Source: Norana najaformis
Lineage: Eukaryota > Annelida > Clitellata > Crassiclitellata > Hormogastridae
Length of the DNA: 64,000 bases
Reading direction: 5' to 3'
Assembly (NCBI GenBank): GCA_964023275.1
Contig: OZ029915.1
Coordinates: 33,397,989-33,461,988, forward strand
The notes under the pieces are model-generated. The model saw only the letters and a list, made by a program, of their open reading frames with translations. It did no database searches and was not told the DNA's origin. Each line of letters starts with the position of its first letter. Positions within the stretch are counted from its first letter, which is position 1. Positions 34,140 through 45,044 of this stretch are shown piece after piece. Made by a program: the position numbers and the translations under genes.

Positions 34140-36432
34140 GCGGTGACTCAAATTTCCTGTCTGGACTTGTCAGCTGACACGGCAGGCTCTAATATGCATA
34201 AATCTGTCGCAAATGCATTGAGGAGAATGTGCAAAAAGATGTTGCAGAGACAGTGTGTCGTGCATTCAGTCGATTGTTTGAGTTACAAAAGTTGCTGGTT
34301 ATTGCTTGCGAAAGCATAGATTCGTGCGTGTAAAACTTTTAATGTTGGCGACAAAATACTGTCACATTTGAACTGTTGATTAATTAAATATAAGCTTACT
34401 AATACGAAATCAATGACTGTCTTTTCTCGAGTTTACACCTCGCTACAAATCGGACGAGTCTACTATTAGAAGGTCGATCGACTGACAACTCCGGCAGGTC
34501 TCTGCCAGAGCTGTTACACTGATACACACCAGTGCTTATCTGCAATTCGCAAAGTTCCGGTACCTAATGGTATGGACTCCTCCCTCCATCTTTACGCCGT
34601 TGGTAACTGAGTATCAACGTAGGTTATTATGTTAAAATGGTGTTCTGTCGTTTCAATGTTGTGGCCATGTTTGTGTCTCAACTGTATGATCGTTCGACAT
34701 CGGCACTATATTTCCGAATCTGACCATTTTCTATACAGGCGTGTACAAGGGTGTACTTCTCAGGGTGTGTTGATTTTAAGTTGTTAACTTTATCTGTAAC
34801 TCCAGGAGGTCAGTTTGATAAGACGGTTAGGGGCAGCGGGAGCAGGTTGAGCATGGTGTATACAAGTCGTGATTGGAAGAATAGTAAAGGCTTAAGAGAC
34901 GAATGAAGCGAGGAAGTGCCCTGCAGAAAATGACCCAGCTACCGAATTGGTTGTCTTGCCCAGAACAGTTCTTACTCGTGTCATTACACGCTATTGAATG
35001 TCCCAAACTGGTTCGGGTAGGTTGTCCACAGAACTTGTGAAGTAAAAAGGCCAAGACAACATTGGAGAAATTAATGTGTTAAAAAAATTCACCACACCTT
35101 CATTAATGGTAAATATGTCAACCTCTGAATCCGCCAGTTGCTGTGAAACTGAGTTGGCGTGAAATGTAAAGAGAAGAGACTCGTGAACCGAACCCGGTTA
35201 AGGAACTTCATCTTTTAAAATTATCCGAGACTGAATATATATCTTTAAAATATGCAGCTTGAGTTAATTTAAGATAACGAGCATAAATATTGCGGATCCA
35301 GCAAACTCGGCAGGGAGTTATCGACAGTAGCACAACCGGCATGCAGGTCAAGAAGTAACAACAACTCTGTGAATAAAGAACAATTATGCCATTATGTAGG
35401 CCTGCAGCATCTAGGGAAATATTTGTTGAGTCAAACAGACGATAAGGAGACTAAAAAAAGGGAAACGAGGATGAAGGAGGGTAGGTGAGAGTTCAAGCGG
35501 TCCTAGTTACTTTATCCGTTCAAAACTTCATCACGGTCTGTGGACAAAATGTTCACATGTAAATTTCAGGAGCGGAAAAGCACCCGATCTTGGCCCTACA
35601 TTTGTCGGCAGCCCCCATGCTTAGATAAGCCAGCGCTTTTAGGAGTATAAAACAGTGCAAACCGTATACTGTGAACACAGACAGAGTCGAAATCTTTAGT
35701 AGTACAAGCTAAATCCTGGTTTTACGATCCATGACTGTTCCAGTTGGTTCCTTCTTTTGTGGATTTGTGGATGTAGACTTAACTATACATACCGTATGTA
35801 CAATAATACAGACAGGCTTAGACATATATACATTAATATATATATATATAACATATATTAATGTAGGCCTATATGCCTTTATTTAAATAGGTCTATATTC
35901 ATAAACATGCAGGGCAGTGGCGCGTATTCGCGTTAGGTGGCTTTCATTCGGCAGGTCCGCCACGCCGGAATTTGGCGCCTCAGTTGGTGGTCAGCGTAGG
36001 CCTAAGAGTAGGCCTCTGTGTATGCTCAAGTGTTCCCTAATGTCAAGTTCTAGGCATGTCTCTCATCTGCTTACCGAATGAGGAAGGTAACTGAATACCT
36101 GCGTTTTCTTGCGTTATCTGAATGAATCTAGCATCTAATCTGTGCGTGTCGTTGAAGAACAGTCCATTCACTAGCTTAGGCCTTCTAAAGGCCTACCTTC
36201 AACTGCAGAATGTTCTTAACCACTGCACTTCATCTAAAGAAGCCATGTACCACGTTTGACGTTCGTTATAGGAAGCAGTCAGTTTCTAAGGATTAACAGA
36301 ATTCACTCAAGTACTTTGAACTAAGACGTTAAACAGCGTCCCTTTAGCCTTTTATCTTATCAGCATGTAAAACGTGCTCTAGCTATATATGTACATTGTC
36401 GCAGGTCCATTATATATAATAGATTTCTAGAT

Positions 36433-36465
<33 letters not shown>

Positions 36466-36897
36466 ACATGGTCCCAACTCTTTAATAGCATCAGATTAGA
36501 TGGCCATTTATGGAGTAAAGACAGCCGGACCAGGCCCAGTCTAGACGTTTAAGGTCTATATTTAGGTCTCTATGACTAGCCTTAAGAGCCAAAGGTTGAT
36601 GACTGGATTTGGGTGGCCTGCATGGAAATTGCTTTGGGGATCAAATTCTTGTTCCGGGTAAAGGCCAAAGGTTAAACATCGAGAGCGATAAATAGTCTCA
36701 AGAAGCTAGAATTTATGTAGGCCATATAGCATGTGGCATGAAATTATAGTTATGAACTGCAGTACGGAAACGAGAGATTCAGAGTATGATATTATGAAGC
36801 ATCGTAGCCTGCAGAGGATAATGAAGTATAAATCAGGTAACCAGTCCCTTTCCTGTTTGAATGTCTCTCTGTTGCCCTCAGCGAATGGCGACCACAC
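34140..36897. other. Intergenic, nothing recognised
   Basis: AT-rich DNA with (TA)n and (TG)n runs at about 35835-35855 and 36432-36465. No signal-peptide exon for the - strand growth factor was identified. Confidence 0.45.
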
Positions 36898-36930
36898 TTA
36901 CTACACACTACTACTACTACTACATCACTT

Positions 36931-36964
<34 letters not shown>

Positions 36965-37024
36965 CGTTGCTGCTGCTGCTGCTACTGCTACTACCACTAA
37001 TAGTACTACAACCACTACTACAGA
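36898..37024. repeat. (ACT)n/(CTG)n trinucleotide repeat
   Basis: Imperfect ACT/CTA units with a short GCT block. Confidence 0.95.
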
Positions 37025-37484
37025 CTACAACTGCACCTCCACCCTTTTCTAGACTCCTAAGGTCCCAAGCTTGGCAGTGACATTTATATATCGCCTTTAT
37101 TCAGAACGTTCCAAAGGCCATATTATTCTGCAGCCGTGGAATGTAGGCCGCTTGAAATAGCGTGAAGCAGAGTAACTGGATGCATCTCGCTGTCCTGCAG
37201 GGCTTGAAATCATACTAGCCAGAAACCGTTCAGTTCAGAAGCATATACCTCCCGATTCACACACTCGAACCCGTGTTCTCGAGACTATCGTCCCTTCCTG
37301 CACATGTCATACGTGAATATAGCGGAGATCACCCACGTTGCTCGACTGGCCAGGACTGTCATGAGGTTAACTGGTGCATCTGTACAGCAGTCTCTGGGGA
37401 GAACATGAGTCACTAGCTCTATAGTAGCCTATAATAAAGCCAACGCTTAATTAATACTTTGGCTATATGCACTTAATTGCACCG

Positions 37485-37597
37485 AACCCCTTTGCCTGTC
37501 GATTTTGTTTTGACTGAGCGACTGTGAATAAGTTGGTCCACGTTACGTGGCTTTTGGTGGGAGCTGTAGAAAACAAGGAATTACGATTACGATTAAT
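37485..37597 (+). mobile_element. LINE 3' tail (GATTACG-tailed family)
   Basis: tcgattttgttttgactgag, then gaataagttggtcc, tttggtgggagctgtagaaa and attacgattacgatta. Confidence 0.75.
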
Positions 37598-37611
37598 TGT
37601 GCAAAAAGACA

Positions 37612-37907
37612 AACCAAAAACAAATGCTACAAAAGTCCAACATAAACAAACCGTGCTACAAATACAATATCAAGACCATAACTGACTAAAGTGTTCGCAG
37701 ATAGTATTAATTAGGCCTGAATTTGAATTATAATTGTTAAAAACGCCAAGTTCAGAATCACAAGCAAAATGCCGCAAAACTGCAACACAAACAAATATAG
37801 CTACAGACACAATATCAAGACCGTAAACTACGAAAGTTTTCAAAAATAGAATCAGTTAATTTGAATTACAAATGTAGAAAACTCCAAGTTTAGAATCACA
37901 AGCAAAT
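37612..37907. repeat. Imperfect 155 bp tandem duplication
   Basis: The two halves share aatatcaagacc(a/g)taaact, agaatcacaagcaaa and an internal aatttgaattata block. Confidence 0.75.
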
Positions 37908-39690
37908 GTTCCCCAATTTAACTCCATAAAATAATTCTTAAAGAAATTTTATGTCGAATGAACTAGACGCCGAAGAACGTAGTGATACGTTTCTTAACTA
38001 TGTGATGCAAGCCGAATCTACCAAGACCACAGATGAAAGCTCTCACAAGTTCACATCTACTGATACCAGATAACTTTCTATTCATGGAATTTCAACATGA
38101 GTTCACTTCATCTGACAGCCTTATCGAGTACATAGCAGCAGAAGAGGCCCAAGTCAGTGTTCTGAAGGCGCCATATACATTGATTTATAATTAGATTTAA
38201 TGGCTCGCCTAATCTATCTCAGTAGTAGCAAGTTAGTTTAAGGATTGTCTTGTATGCTAAGTATTTGGTATGACAGTTTAGAGCTCGATGTTTTGCAGTT
38301 GAGTATTTGAAATTTCGTAGTTTGGTTCAGTGTTAGCGGTGTTAGGGTTCGGTTGAAATGAATGAGGACAGAACTTGGTTTAAACGTTGATGCCTGTTTA
38401 TTAGCAACACCTGAATTCAGATAAAGTTATAGTGTAAGTTCAAAAGCATTAGTTCTTCGTCTTTGTAGGGTTGACTTCGAAGCAGTCAATATTGGCAGGC
38501 AGAAGCTTTCTTAAAGAGATAAATGTACCAACTCATTAAGGTCTTTGTCATAGGCATAGATACAGTTACAGGCGGAGAAAAGGGTAGGCTAACCGTCTCC
38601 GTGTTGAAGGTTAGCGACTGACTTCCCGCGATTAATGACCAGACCAAAGTATGTTAATATTGGCACTATGGGGGGTCGCTAAAACCATGGAATCAGTACA
38701 GACTAATTAGTCAATTTGTCAACAGAAATTCAAAAGCACTTTGAGAGAGAGACATATACAGAGATATCACAGTGGAAACAGAAATGCGGAAGTCAAACAT
38801 GCCTGTCAGCCCATTAACACAGGAACATAGTAGCAACGTATAGTCAGCTTACAACAGAAAACCAATGAATTACACATTTATGTGACAACTATCTCAAGTC
38901 TGCGCAGTTGCACAACAAAAATGTTTACGAAGACATCAAAGAGAGAGGACGATAAAACACTACCCTGCCTCGCACCAAAAGCCACTGAAAAGCAGCACGA
39001 AAAACAGCTGCCCAAACGCAGTAGAACAGTTTACTATACCAGTTCTATACGACAGATACTAAAGCGAAAGGTACACCCGCATGTAACCAAGGATCAAACT
39101 GTCAAGTTTTTTCTACTCTCCAAAGCAGCCATAAAAATAAACTACTCTCATTGGTATTTAACAGCAGTTGTTCTCAGAGCAAGATATTCTTCTTCAGTCC
39201 AATTATGCTTGAAACAGAACTGTAATTCATCTACAATTACAAAATCTTCACAAATAGTGAAAAGTAGGTCTTCGAACACTTTAGAAATAATGAGAATGAG
39301 GGTGAAGGGTGATGCAGGTAACTACCTGCATCTTTTAGATTCTGAGTTTTGTCTTCATCTAGCGTTACTGTGAAGCCATGAACAAACCCAGATTTTTCCA
39401 TTCTAGCTTAAAACATTATTATAAAATGCAGTATGCAGACATAAAATGTGCACTTCATGTTGGCTTCCCACGGTCAAACAATATGCACCGCCACAATTAT
39501 TGCACTGTAACAATTAAATTCTTCAATTTATTTGAAATCAGACATGGTGTGTCCTGGGACCACCTTGTTCCCAAGACGCACCCCTGAGGGCGTTTATGGA
39601 ACTACAAAGTACATCTTAGGAGCAGTATGTCGGTACAACTACCAGCATACTACACTGCCAGCATCCATTTGCCAGCAAACATTTGATGGG
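37908..39690. other. Intergenic, nothing recognised
   Basis: The longest open frame (38882-39373, 163 codons, + strand) is rich in Lys, Ser and Thr, with no domain or flanking splice logic. I do not support it as a gene. Confidence 0.4.
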
Positions 39691-39911
39691 ACCCATATTG
39701 GTCCTATATCACTACCATACTGGACCTTCAGTTTCAAGCACCATCCACCGTAGTCGTCCGACTGTCTGATTGCCTGACTCCTGGGTCTTGACCTGGAACC
39801 GAACCCTTTTGCCCATCGATTTTGTATTGACTGAGCGCCTGCGAATAAGCTGGTTCCCGCGCCTTGGCTTTCGTTGGGCGCTGTAGAAATCTATAGATTA
39901 CGATTACGACC
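39690..39911 (+). mobile_element. LINE 3' end (GATTACG-tailed family)
   Basis: caccatccaccgtagtcgtc, ggtcttgacctggaaccgaa, ttgtattgactgagcgcctg, aataagctggttcccgcgcc, ending agattacgattacga. Confidence 0.82.
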
Positions 39912-40423
39912 TATTTGGGCGATTTTGAGGATTTCGGTGTGGGCTTATGCTTGCCACTTGTAGACCTTGATCAGCATTACTTGCTTTGGCTTAAGGCCTG
40001 CGACCCTTTGGCTCATCTTTCCTTACACTTTGTTTCTTCTCTGAGCTACAAGATTTTAAGCTTTGTCGGGGATTCTGGTATTCATGTGGTTCAGGTCATT
40101 CATGACCCATTAATTTTATTTATTAAATGAAGACATGTTAGTTCTTGATGGTTTCACAAACAGAAAAGAGAAGACTTTCAACAACAATATCTTGTGGCGT
40201 AGCTATGTATTTTTGCGCCAGGGGCAAGTGATGGCAATCCCCCCACCAACCTCCGAAATTTTGAATTTTAACGAAGATCAGCAATATAGAAAACATCATG
40301 TGCCGAATATTCAGCAATGATATAATATTCTAACACTTACCAAAACTCAAAATAAAACTTGTTTAGCCTTGATAGCTGAAAAATCTTTGAGAACTTCAGC
40401 GAAATTGATGAAAGCGGTGATAT
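39912..40423. other. Intergenic, nothing recognised
   Basis: Short chance ORFs only. Confidence 0.5.
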
Positions 40424-40612
40424 ATGGCACGGTAACGTATTGAATAGGGCGCTCGGCTTGTAACGCGGAGAGTACGGGTTCGAGCCTCCTCCGAGACGGT
40501 TACTGTGTAGGGACCTTGAGCAAATCCTTCACTTACAATTGCTCGGCGCCATCGATTGATGCTAAGTCTTTAGATAGTGGCGCCTAATAAATGCAGAAAT
40601 AATAATAATATT
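40424..40612 (+). mobile_element. tRNA-derived SINE, family A
   Basis: gcgctcggcttgtaacgcgg and gggttcgagcctcct form the tRNA-like head; the body gagcaaatccttcac, ctcggcgccatcgattgatg and tail cgcctaataaatgcagaaat end in (AAT)n. Better preserved than the 32561 copy. Confidence 0.88.
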
Positions 40613-41398
40613 TCCTTCTCAATAAAAGGATCTATGCTTCTACTATTAACTTATCAGTCATATTTTAGTATGGAATTTGGCGACTATACTATTATTAATA
40701 ATGCTCTGTAAAGAAGATGGTTTCAGTGAATAGAATGAGATCCTTTAAACCAAAGTATCGTTCAGGAAGTCTTTAGCAATTGCATTCACTTGTTACAATT
40801 CAGCAGCGAACTTTCTCAGTTGGGCTATACGATGAACTTTTTGAAACATGTGTTGTTATATAATTTGCAAACGTCAAACTGTAAACAAATGTTAAAATTT
40901 AATCTGTTGATATTTGTGAAACACCCCATTTACGACTCACTGTGTACACTGGCTTACTCTTTATAAATTCCTGGGCTTTATAGATGATTGTTAAACTTAT
41001 TTGTCGGCATCTTATCTATAAGAGGTAAGTTGTGTCTAAGACAATGGGCGTCAACTACTTTCGCCTGCCAGTTCCTAGAAGTCATTATTTCAACTAGACT
41101 TCCGTTGGACAATGTTAGATGTCGGCATTCCACTTATCCAGCTGCATTTGAGAGGGAATAAATGCTCCTTTCGCTTCTTCCAGGCCGACGTTTAGACAAA
41201 AAAAAACTGTTGAAGTGGATCCGGTGTGTGGTTGAAGCTTTTATTCCAGCAAAAACACGCGCAGACCTGAAGGCCTCGCAAAGAGAGGAGAGGCTTCCGA
41301 TACTCTATGGGCTTGCACTGCACTCCATCTAGTTCCAAAAAAATTCGTCTAAATATCGCCCCAAGGAACTAACAACCGGTGCCTTAAAGCCTCCGTTT
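40613..41398. other. Intergenic, nothing recognised
   Basis: No gene or element could be supported. Confidence 0.5.
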
Positions 41399-41420
41399 AA
41401 ATTACTACTACTACTACTAT

Positions 41421-41467
<47 letters not shown>

Positions 41468-41500
41468 ATAATAATAATAATAATAGTAGTATTAGTAGTA

Positions 41501-41535
<35 letters not shown>
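41399..41535. repeat. (ACT)n, (AAT)n, (AGT)n compound microsatellite
   Basis: Long compound trinucleotide repeat at the 3' tail of the adjacent minus-strand LINE. Confidence 0.96.
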
Positions 41536-41536
<1 letters not shown>

Positions 41537-41539
41537 GGC

Positions 41540-41760
41540 CCCTAATAAGACAATATATATAGGCCCATATACAGCGCCGTAGCTCGGCCGAGGCCGAAAA
41601 AAAGGGCGCTATATATGTTCAAAAATCAACAACAGTACAACAGTCATAAGATATCTTAGGAGATATGTCTTGAGCCGTGACTTGAATGTGTCCAGGGACG
41701 GGGCATTCGTCGTATGGTCCGTAAGACTGTTCCATGCAGTAGGTCAGGCGACAGAGGTAG
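41540..41760 (-). mobile_element. LINE ORF2 C-terminus and 3' UTR
   Basis: The minus strand encodes AWNSLTDHTTNAPSLDTFKS then RLKTYLLRYLM, the W-N-x-L...FKxxLKTxL end common to CR1/L2 ORF2, followed by a stop. Confidence 0.78.
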
Positions 41761-42611
41761 TATAATATTAGTAATTGTAGTCTATAATACGGGCCAGTAT
41801 TATGCCATTGGATGATGCAGGGAAATACTGAAACTTTTAGACCTGCGCCTGGTGAGATTCAACTCAACAATTCCTTGTTTATTAGCGGAAAAAAGCACGT
41901 AACTATATATATACCTGTATATGTATGCTTATGTGTGTGCATGTGTGCGCATACTTCAGACATAGCCTATAGTGCATGGCATATGAGTGGCTGTTATCGC
42001 TGTTTGTTGATAGAACATATAAGGAAAGAAGTTTCGTATGGCACAGCAATTAAAAGCCTATATATCAAAAGCCCTATATATATTAGGAATTAAAAGCCCT
42101 ATATATACACATATATATTAATTGCATATAAACTTGTTAGGCCTTACATACTCTAAAGGTCTGTGTGTGCCTATAGAAGCGATCTAATGAAGAGTTTCGT
42201 ATAGTAGGCCTACCGAAAAGAAACGAACTAGCTATATGTAGCTAACTGCATTTAGATTTCTCTACCGATTCTGTTTAAGCCTCGCACGTTAAATGGGCCT
42301 ATGGCGTGCAGTCGAAGACAGAAGCAACAAGCCCGGGGAAATCCCCGTCTTGTTCTCATGTCTATAGACGCAGCATCAAGAGCTCGTTTATCTGGAGAAA
42401 CTTACGAGATATCAGCGGAAAAGGTAAATACAGGCACAAAGAGGTAGGTACAAGAGATAAATATACACTGGCAGCTTGACTCTTACTTGTCTGCGTCACT
42501 TATATATATATATATATACACACACACCAGACAGACACACAGCTGCGCAAGAACAGATGGACGAGTAGTAGATGTAGGAAATGTTTGACTCCTACTGTCC
42601 CCTACTCTGTC

Positions 42612-42860
42612 CTGTGCGGCACGGTGGTCTACCGGTAACGCGTTTGGTCAATGATCATACTGTTACGTGTTCGACTCCGTGTAACGACCATGGGCAAGTT
42701 CTTTGAGCACACAGTGCCTCTGTCACCAAGCAGTATAATTTGGTGCCGGCATAAGCTGGGAAGTAAACGACAAGTCTTGCGATGCACTGGCCCCGTGTCC
42801 AGGACATTGGGATTCGTCCATTGCCGACTGAAGAGCCTAAAGAATAGGAAATGAGAGCCA
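42612..42860 (+). mobile_element. tRNA-derived SINE, family B
   Basis: gcggcacggtggtctaccgg (A box region) and gtgttcgactccgtg (B box), then ccatgggcaagttctttgag and gtgcctctgtcaccaagcag. A different family from the 40424 SINE. Confidence 0.78.
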
Positions 42861-42929
42861 CCCATATGTCTCACTTGTGGGATATGAGATACTTTACCGT
42901 TAACAAATCATGGTTCACAATTCACCGCT

Positions 42930-43075
42930 TACAAATCACCGCCAAACTTTACTCCAGAATGACTTCCGCTTTAACTTTACCACAGAGTGACTGCCGCTTA
43001 AACTTAACCCCGAGAATTACTGTCGCTTGAACCTCACCCCAGAATGACTGCCGCTTTCAAATCGCTGCCAGATGA
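42930..43075. repeat. Degenerate ~33 bp tandem repeat
   Basis: About four diverged units built around gaatgactgccgctt and aactttaccccaga. Confidence 0.65.
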
Positions 43076-43734
43076 CTGACGCAGATTTTAAATTACGAAT
43101 GACAGCTGCTTTTGAAACTTGCCTATTTGTAACCTATAGATAAATAATAATGATAATAATGATGGAATACTGTAATGGTAATTGTATTTGTAATGTCATG
43201 TCATGTTCAGCTTTTAAACAAATCATGCCTACAGTTTGCTAGAGACGGTTTGACTTGAAAGATCACGTGATAAATAATCTGCATGGGGCGTGACCCTCAA
43301 CCACTGCATGGATATGACTTGGGTGTAAGGTCACGTGTTAGCAAATCAATGCTCAGATAACTAGAATAGATTATAGCATTCAGAGGCTCAAAGTTGGCAA
43401 AAGAGGATTGACGCAATTATTGCCATTTCGTACAATCGAATGATTGTTGCAGTCTGATTATTATTATTATTATTATTTATCTAGTGGTTACATATACACA
43501 TGTTTTAAAGCGGCTGTCACAAGTCTAAATTGTCGATTTAGTACTATGCACTGGGTTTCATTCAAGTGGTCAACTGATTGCGTAGGAAAATCATCGGCCA
43601 GTAGCCTCGTTTCCAGACGCAAATCTGACTGATTGATAGCCTGATAACTAGACCTACTAAAACTAATATGTAGCCCTCTTTCAAAAGTATGCAACATTCC
43701 ATCTATCAAATTATAACAGAAATAGAATTGTAAT

Positions 43735-44085
43735 TGTAATTGATTTACAAAGAGCCTCTTAGAAGATAAACTCGACAGAGGTGCTTCCGACCCTTAGGAG
43801 TAAAATCACTGTTCAGCAGTACAGTCTTCAGGCGCCTGCAGAACACTGAGAGGGGGAGAGAAAGGAGCTCAAGTCGCAATTCTCGAGGGAGACGATTCCA
43901 GCAAGTGGGACCAACGTAGGCAAAGCTTTTGGACTGGGCAGTAGCGGTGCGCATTCGAGGGACAAACAGGAGATCCTGAGTGGCCGAGCGAAGGGTGCAA
44001 CGGCCCGGCAGAGAGGAGGAGACCAAACTGCAGAAGTCAATGAGGTAAAGGGGAACAGAGCCAACAACACAACTGGGCATGAGGG
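43735..44085 (-). mobile_element. LINE ORF2 C-terminus and 3' tail
   Basis: A 111-codon minus-strand frame reads PLYLIDFCSLVSSSLPGRCT, LRSATQDLLFVPRMRTATAQ, SFAYVGPTCWNRLPRELRL and FCRRLKTVL, then the tail attacaattacaattc. This is the uninterrupted C-terminal part of a CR1/L2-like reverse transcriptase. Confidence 0.87.
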
Positions 44086-44614
44086 AGAGGATAGCTATAC
44101 AGTGTGTAACTAAAATGCAAATACCAGATCAAGTCGGTCGACATCAAGTCAGGCTTATCTAATCAATGTGAGCACAAAAAGTTTAATAAGCATTTACTTA
44201 ACTCACGTACTTATTGACGATAACAGCTGACAACAATGCCAGAATATTGCAATCGTCGCCCGACTACAACATCCGAGATTTTCTCAAATATCTGCGATGC
44301 ATCGCAAACAATTTATTCACTTATGTAAACTGATATGTATTTCAATTTAGCATTAGAAAACTGTGCTTACAAGAAATACAAATGTGTTAAATAGTTTCCT
44401 CATTTGCTCACTTGTTAATTTTGTGGGTTATTGGCCAAATGGTTTTTAAGTTAAGAGTTACCTCCATGGGGGTAATTGTCCGGGAATTTTGAACTGGGGG
44501 TTTATTTTCCTGGGTGCTATTGGCCGGGGGATTTTTGACCATGGAATTATTACCCTAGACCTGCAGACTGGGCTGCAAAAACGACCAGAGAACGGAACCT
44601 TGTACAGTACACAA

Positions 44615-45044
44615 GGGGCCGTCCATAAATGACGTTACGCAATTTAGGACGATTTTTGACCCCCTCCTCCCCATCGTCACACGTCGTCACAAAAGTCATA
44701 CCTCCTCAAATATGACATCACAAAGCTCTCCCCCCGAAAAACCAGATGTCCAGAATGTTATATGCAAATTTTCTATAAAAATACTTGAAACTATATAGTA
44801 GAACGAAGAAAATGAAGGGAGTATAATTATTACAATCATTATGCATTCCACAAAATGAAAAGCTCTGGTAGAATCATTACAATTATTAAAAATGTTTAAT
44901 AACAATAACTCGAAACAATCCAAACTGTTTGTTGTGATGATGTGACGTCACATTTCTTAAACACCCCTCCCCTTCGTTACAAATCGTCACAGATGTGTGA
45001 CCCCCTCGCCCCCTAGGTGCGTGACGTCATTTATGGACGGCCCC
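44615..45044. mobile_element. 430 bp MITE with GGGGCCGTCCATAAATGACGT termini
   Basis: Both ends carry ggggccgtccataaatgacg as inverted repeats, with subterminal CGTCAC/GTCACA motifs and C-rich tracts mirrored on each side. No transposase is present. A related terminus occurs at 50609. Confidence 0.88.

Noticed and set aside
36731-37052. Tyr/Thr-rich frames
   Set aside because: Encoded by the (ACT)n trinucleotide repeat.
38882-39373. 163-codon open frame
   Set aside because: No domain, no convincing splice sites, biased Ser/Lys/Thr composition; could be chance in AT-rich DNA.
42616-42690. tRNA gene
   Set aside because: Box A/B-like motifs are present, but acceptor-stem pairing is absent and a long SINE body follows.
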